From the NCBI GenBank assembly GCA_021824285.1, contig JAKAKZ010000008.1:1-37168 (forward strand): a stretch of 37,168 nt of DNA. Reading direction: 5' to 3'. Under the pieces are notes generated by a model. It was not told where the DNA came from, made no database searches, and saw nothing but the letters and a program-made list of their open reading frames with translations. The translations under genes were made by a program, and so were the position numbers. Shown piece after piece: positions 36,637 through 37,168 of this stretch (position 1 is the stretch's first letter; every line of letters begins with the position of its first letter). Source of the DNA: a bacterium (GTDB lineage Bacteria; Patescibacteriota; Patescibacteriia; SG8-24).

Positions 36637-36960
36637 ATGGCCCGCGCTTTCACCGACGACAATTTCCAGGAGGAAGTCCTCAAATCGCCGGAACCGGTGC
36701 TCGTCGACTTCTGGGCGCCCTGGTGCGGTCCGTGCCGCATCCTGGGGCCGATCATCGATGAGCTGCACACCGAGCTCGACGGCAAGGGCTACCGCGTCGG
36801 TAAGGTGAACGTCGACGAGAACCAGACCACCGCCGCGAACTACGGCATCATGAGCATCCCCACGACCATGATCTTCAAGGGCGGTCAGCCCGTGGACGTG
36901 GCCGTCGGCGTCCAGACGAAGGAGGCCATTCTGGAGCGCCTGAAGAAGGCCGCCCAATAG
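36637..36960 (+). CDS. trxA: Thioredoxin
   Basis: VLVDFWAPWCGPCRILGPIIDEL, YGIMSIPTTMIFKGG. Confidence 0.96.
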   Translation: MARAFTDDNFQEEVLKSPEPVLVDFWAPWCGPCRILGPIIDELHTELDGKGYRVGKVNVDENQTTAANYGIMSIPTTMIFKGGQPVDVAVGVQTKEAILERLKKAAQ

Positions 36961-36976
36961 GTTTTCGCTCCGCCTC

Positions 36977-37007
36977 AAAGCTTCTTTACCAAAGGAGCTT
37001 TTTTATT
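36977..37007 (+). terminator. Terminator after trxA
   Basis: aaagcttctttaccaaaggagctttttta. Confidence 0.65.
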
Positions 37008-37042
37008 CTATAATTGGCTTAATTTTACAATAGAGATGTATA

Positions 37043-37145
<103 letters not shown>

Positions 37146-37168
37146 CCAACCAAAATATGCGCCACGTC

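Overview
The window is a GC-rich bacterial segment with about 30 credible genes. Gene content suggests a Patescibacteria/CPR-like genome, but that is inference. In order: 3' end of gyrA, a DUF1189-like membrane protein, a DAGK-like lipid kinase, a large secreted Cys-rich protein, rpmF, nusB, rnc, pilT, tRNA-Arg(TCG), tRNA-Lys(CTT), a histidine kinase with two single-domain response regulators, then a type IV pilus (T4P) locus: pilB, pilC, minor pseudopilins, a 1401-aa pilin-anchored beta-propeller protein, a PilM fusion, and two tandem major-type pilins. After that come proS, hup, rny, two orphan genes, truB, infB and trxA. The most unusual signals are: (1) two diverged tandem copies of a ~260-nt unit after gyrA that fold alike with compensatory stem changes, a candidate undescribed structured RNA; (2) about ten intergenic quasi-palindromes sharing one architecture (C-poor degenerate tandem repeats on the left, complementary G-poor repeats on the right, often around a terminator) but each built from a different word; (3) three copies of a GAGA-rich/conserved-core/(TC)23-30 element; (4) a giant pseudopilin with three predicted 7-bladed propellers; (5) a duplicated 5' half of tRNA-Lys interrupted by a hairpin-rich insert. 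All coordinates were read by eye and may be off by a few bases in places. No database search or folding program was run.
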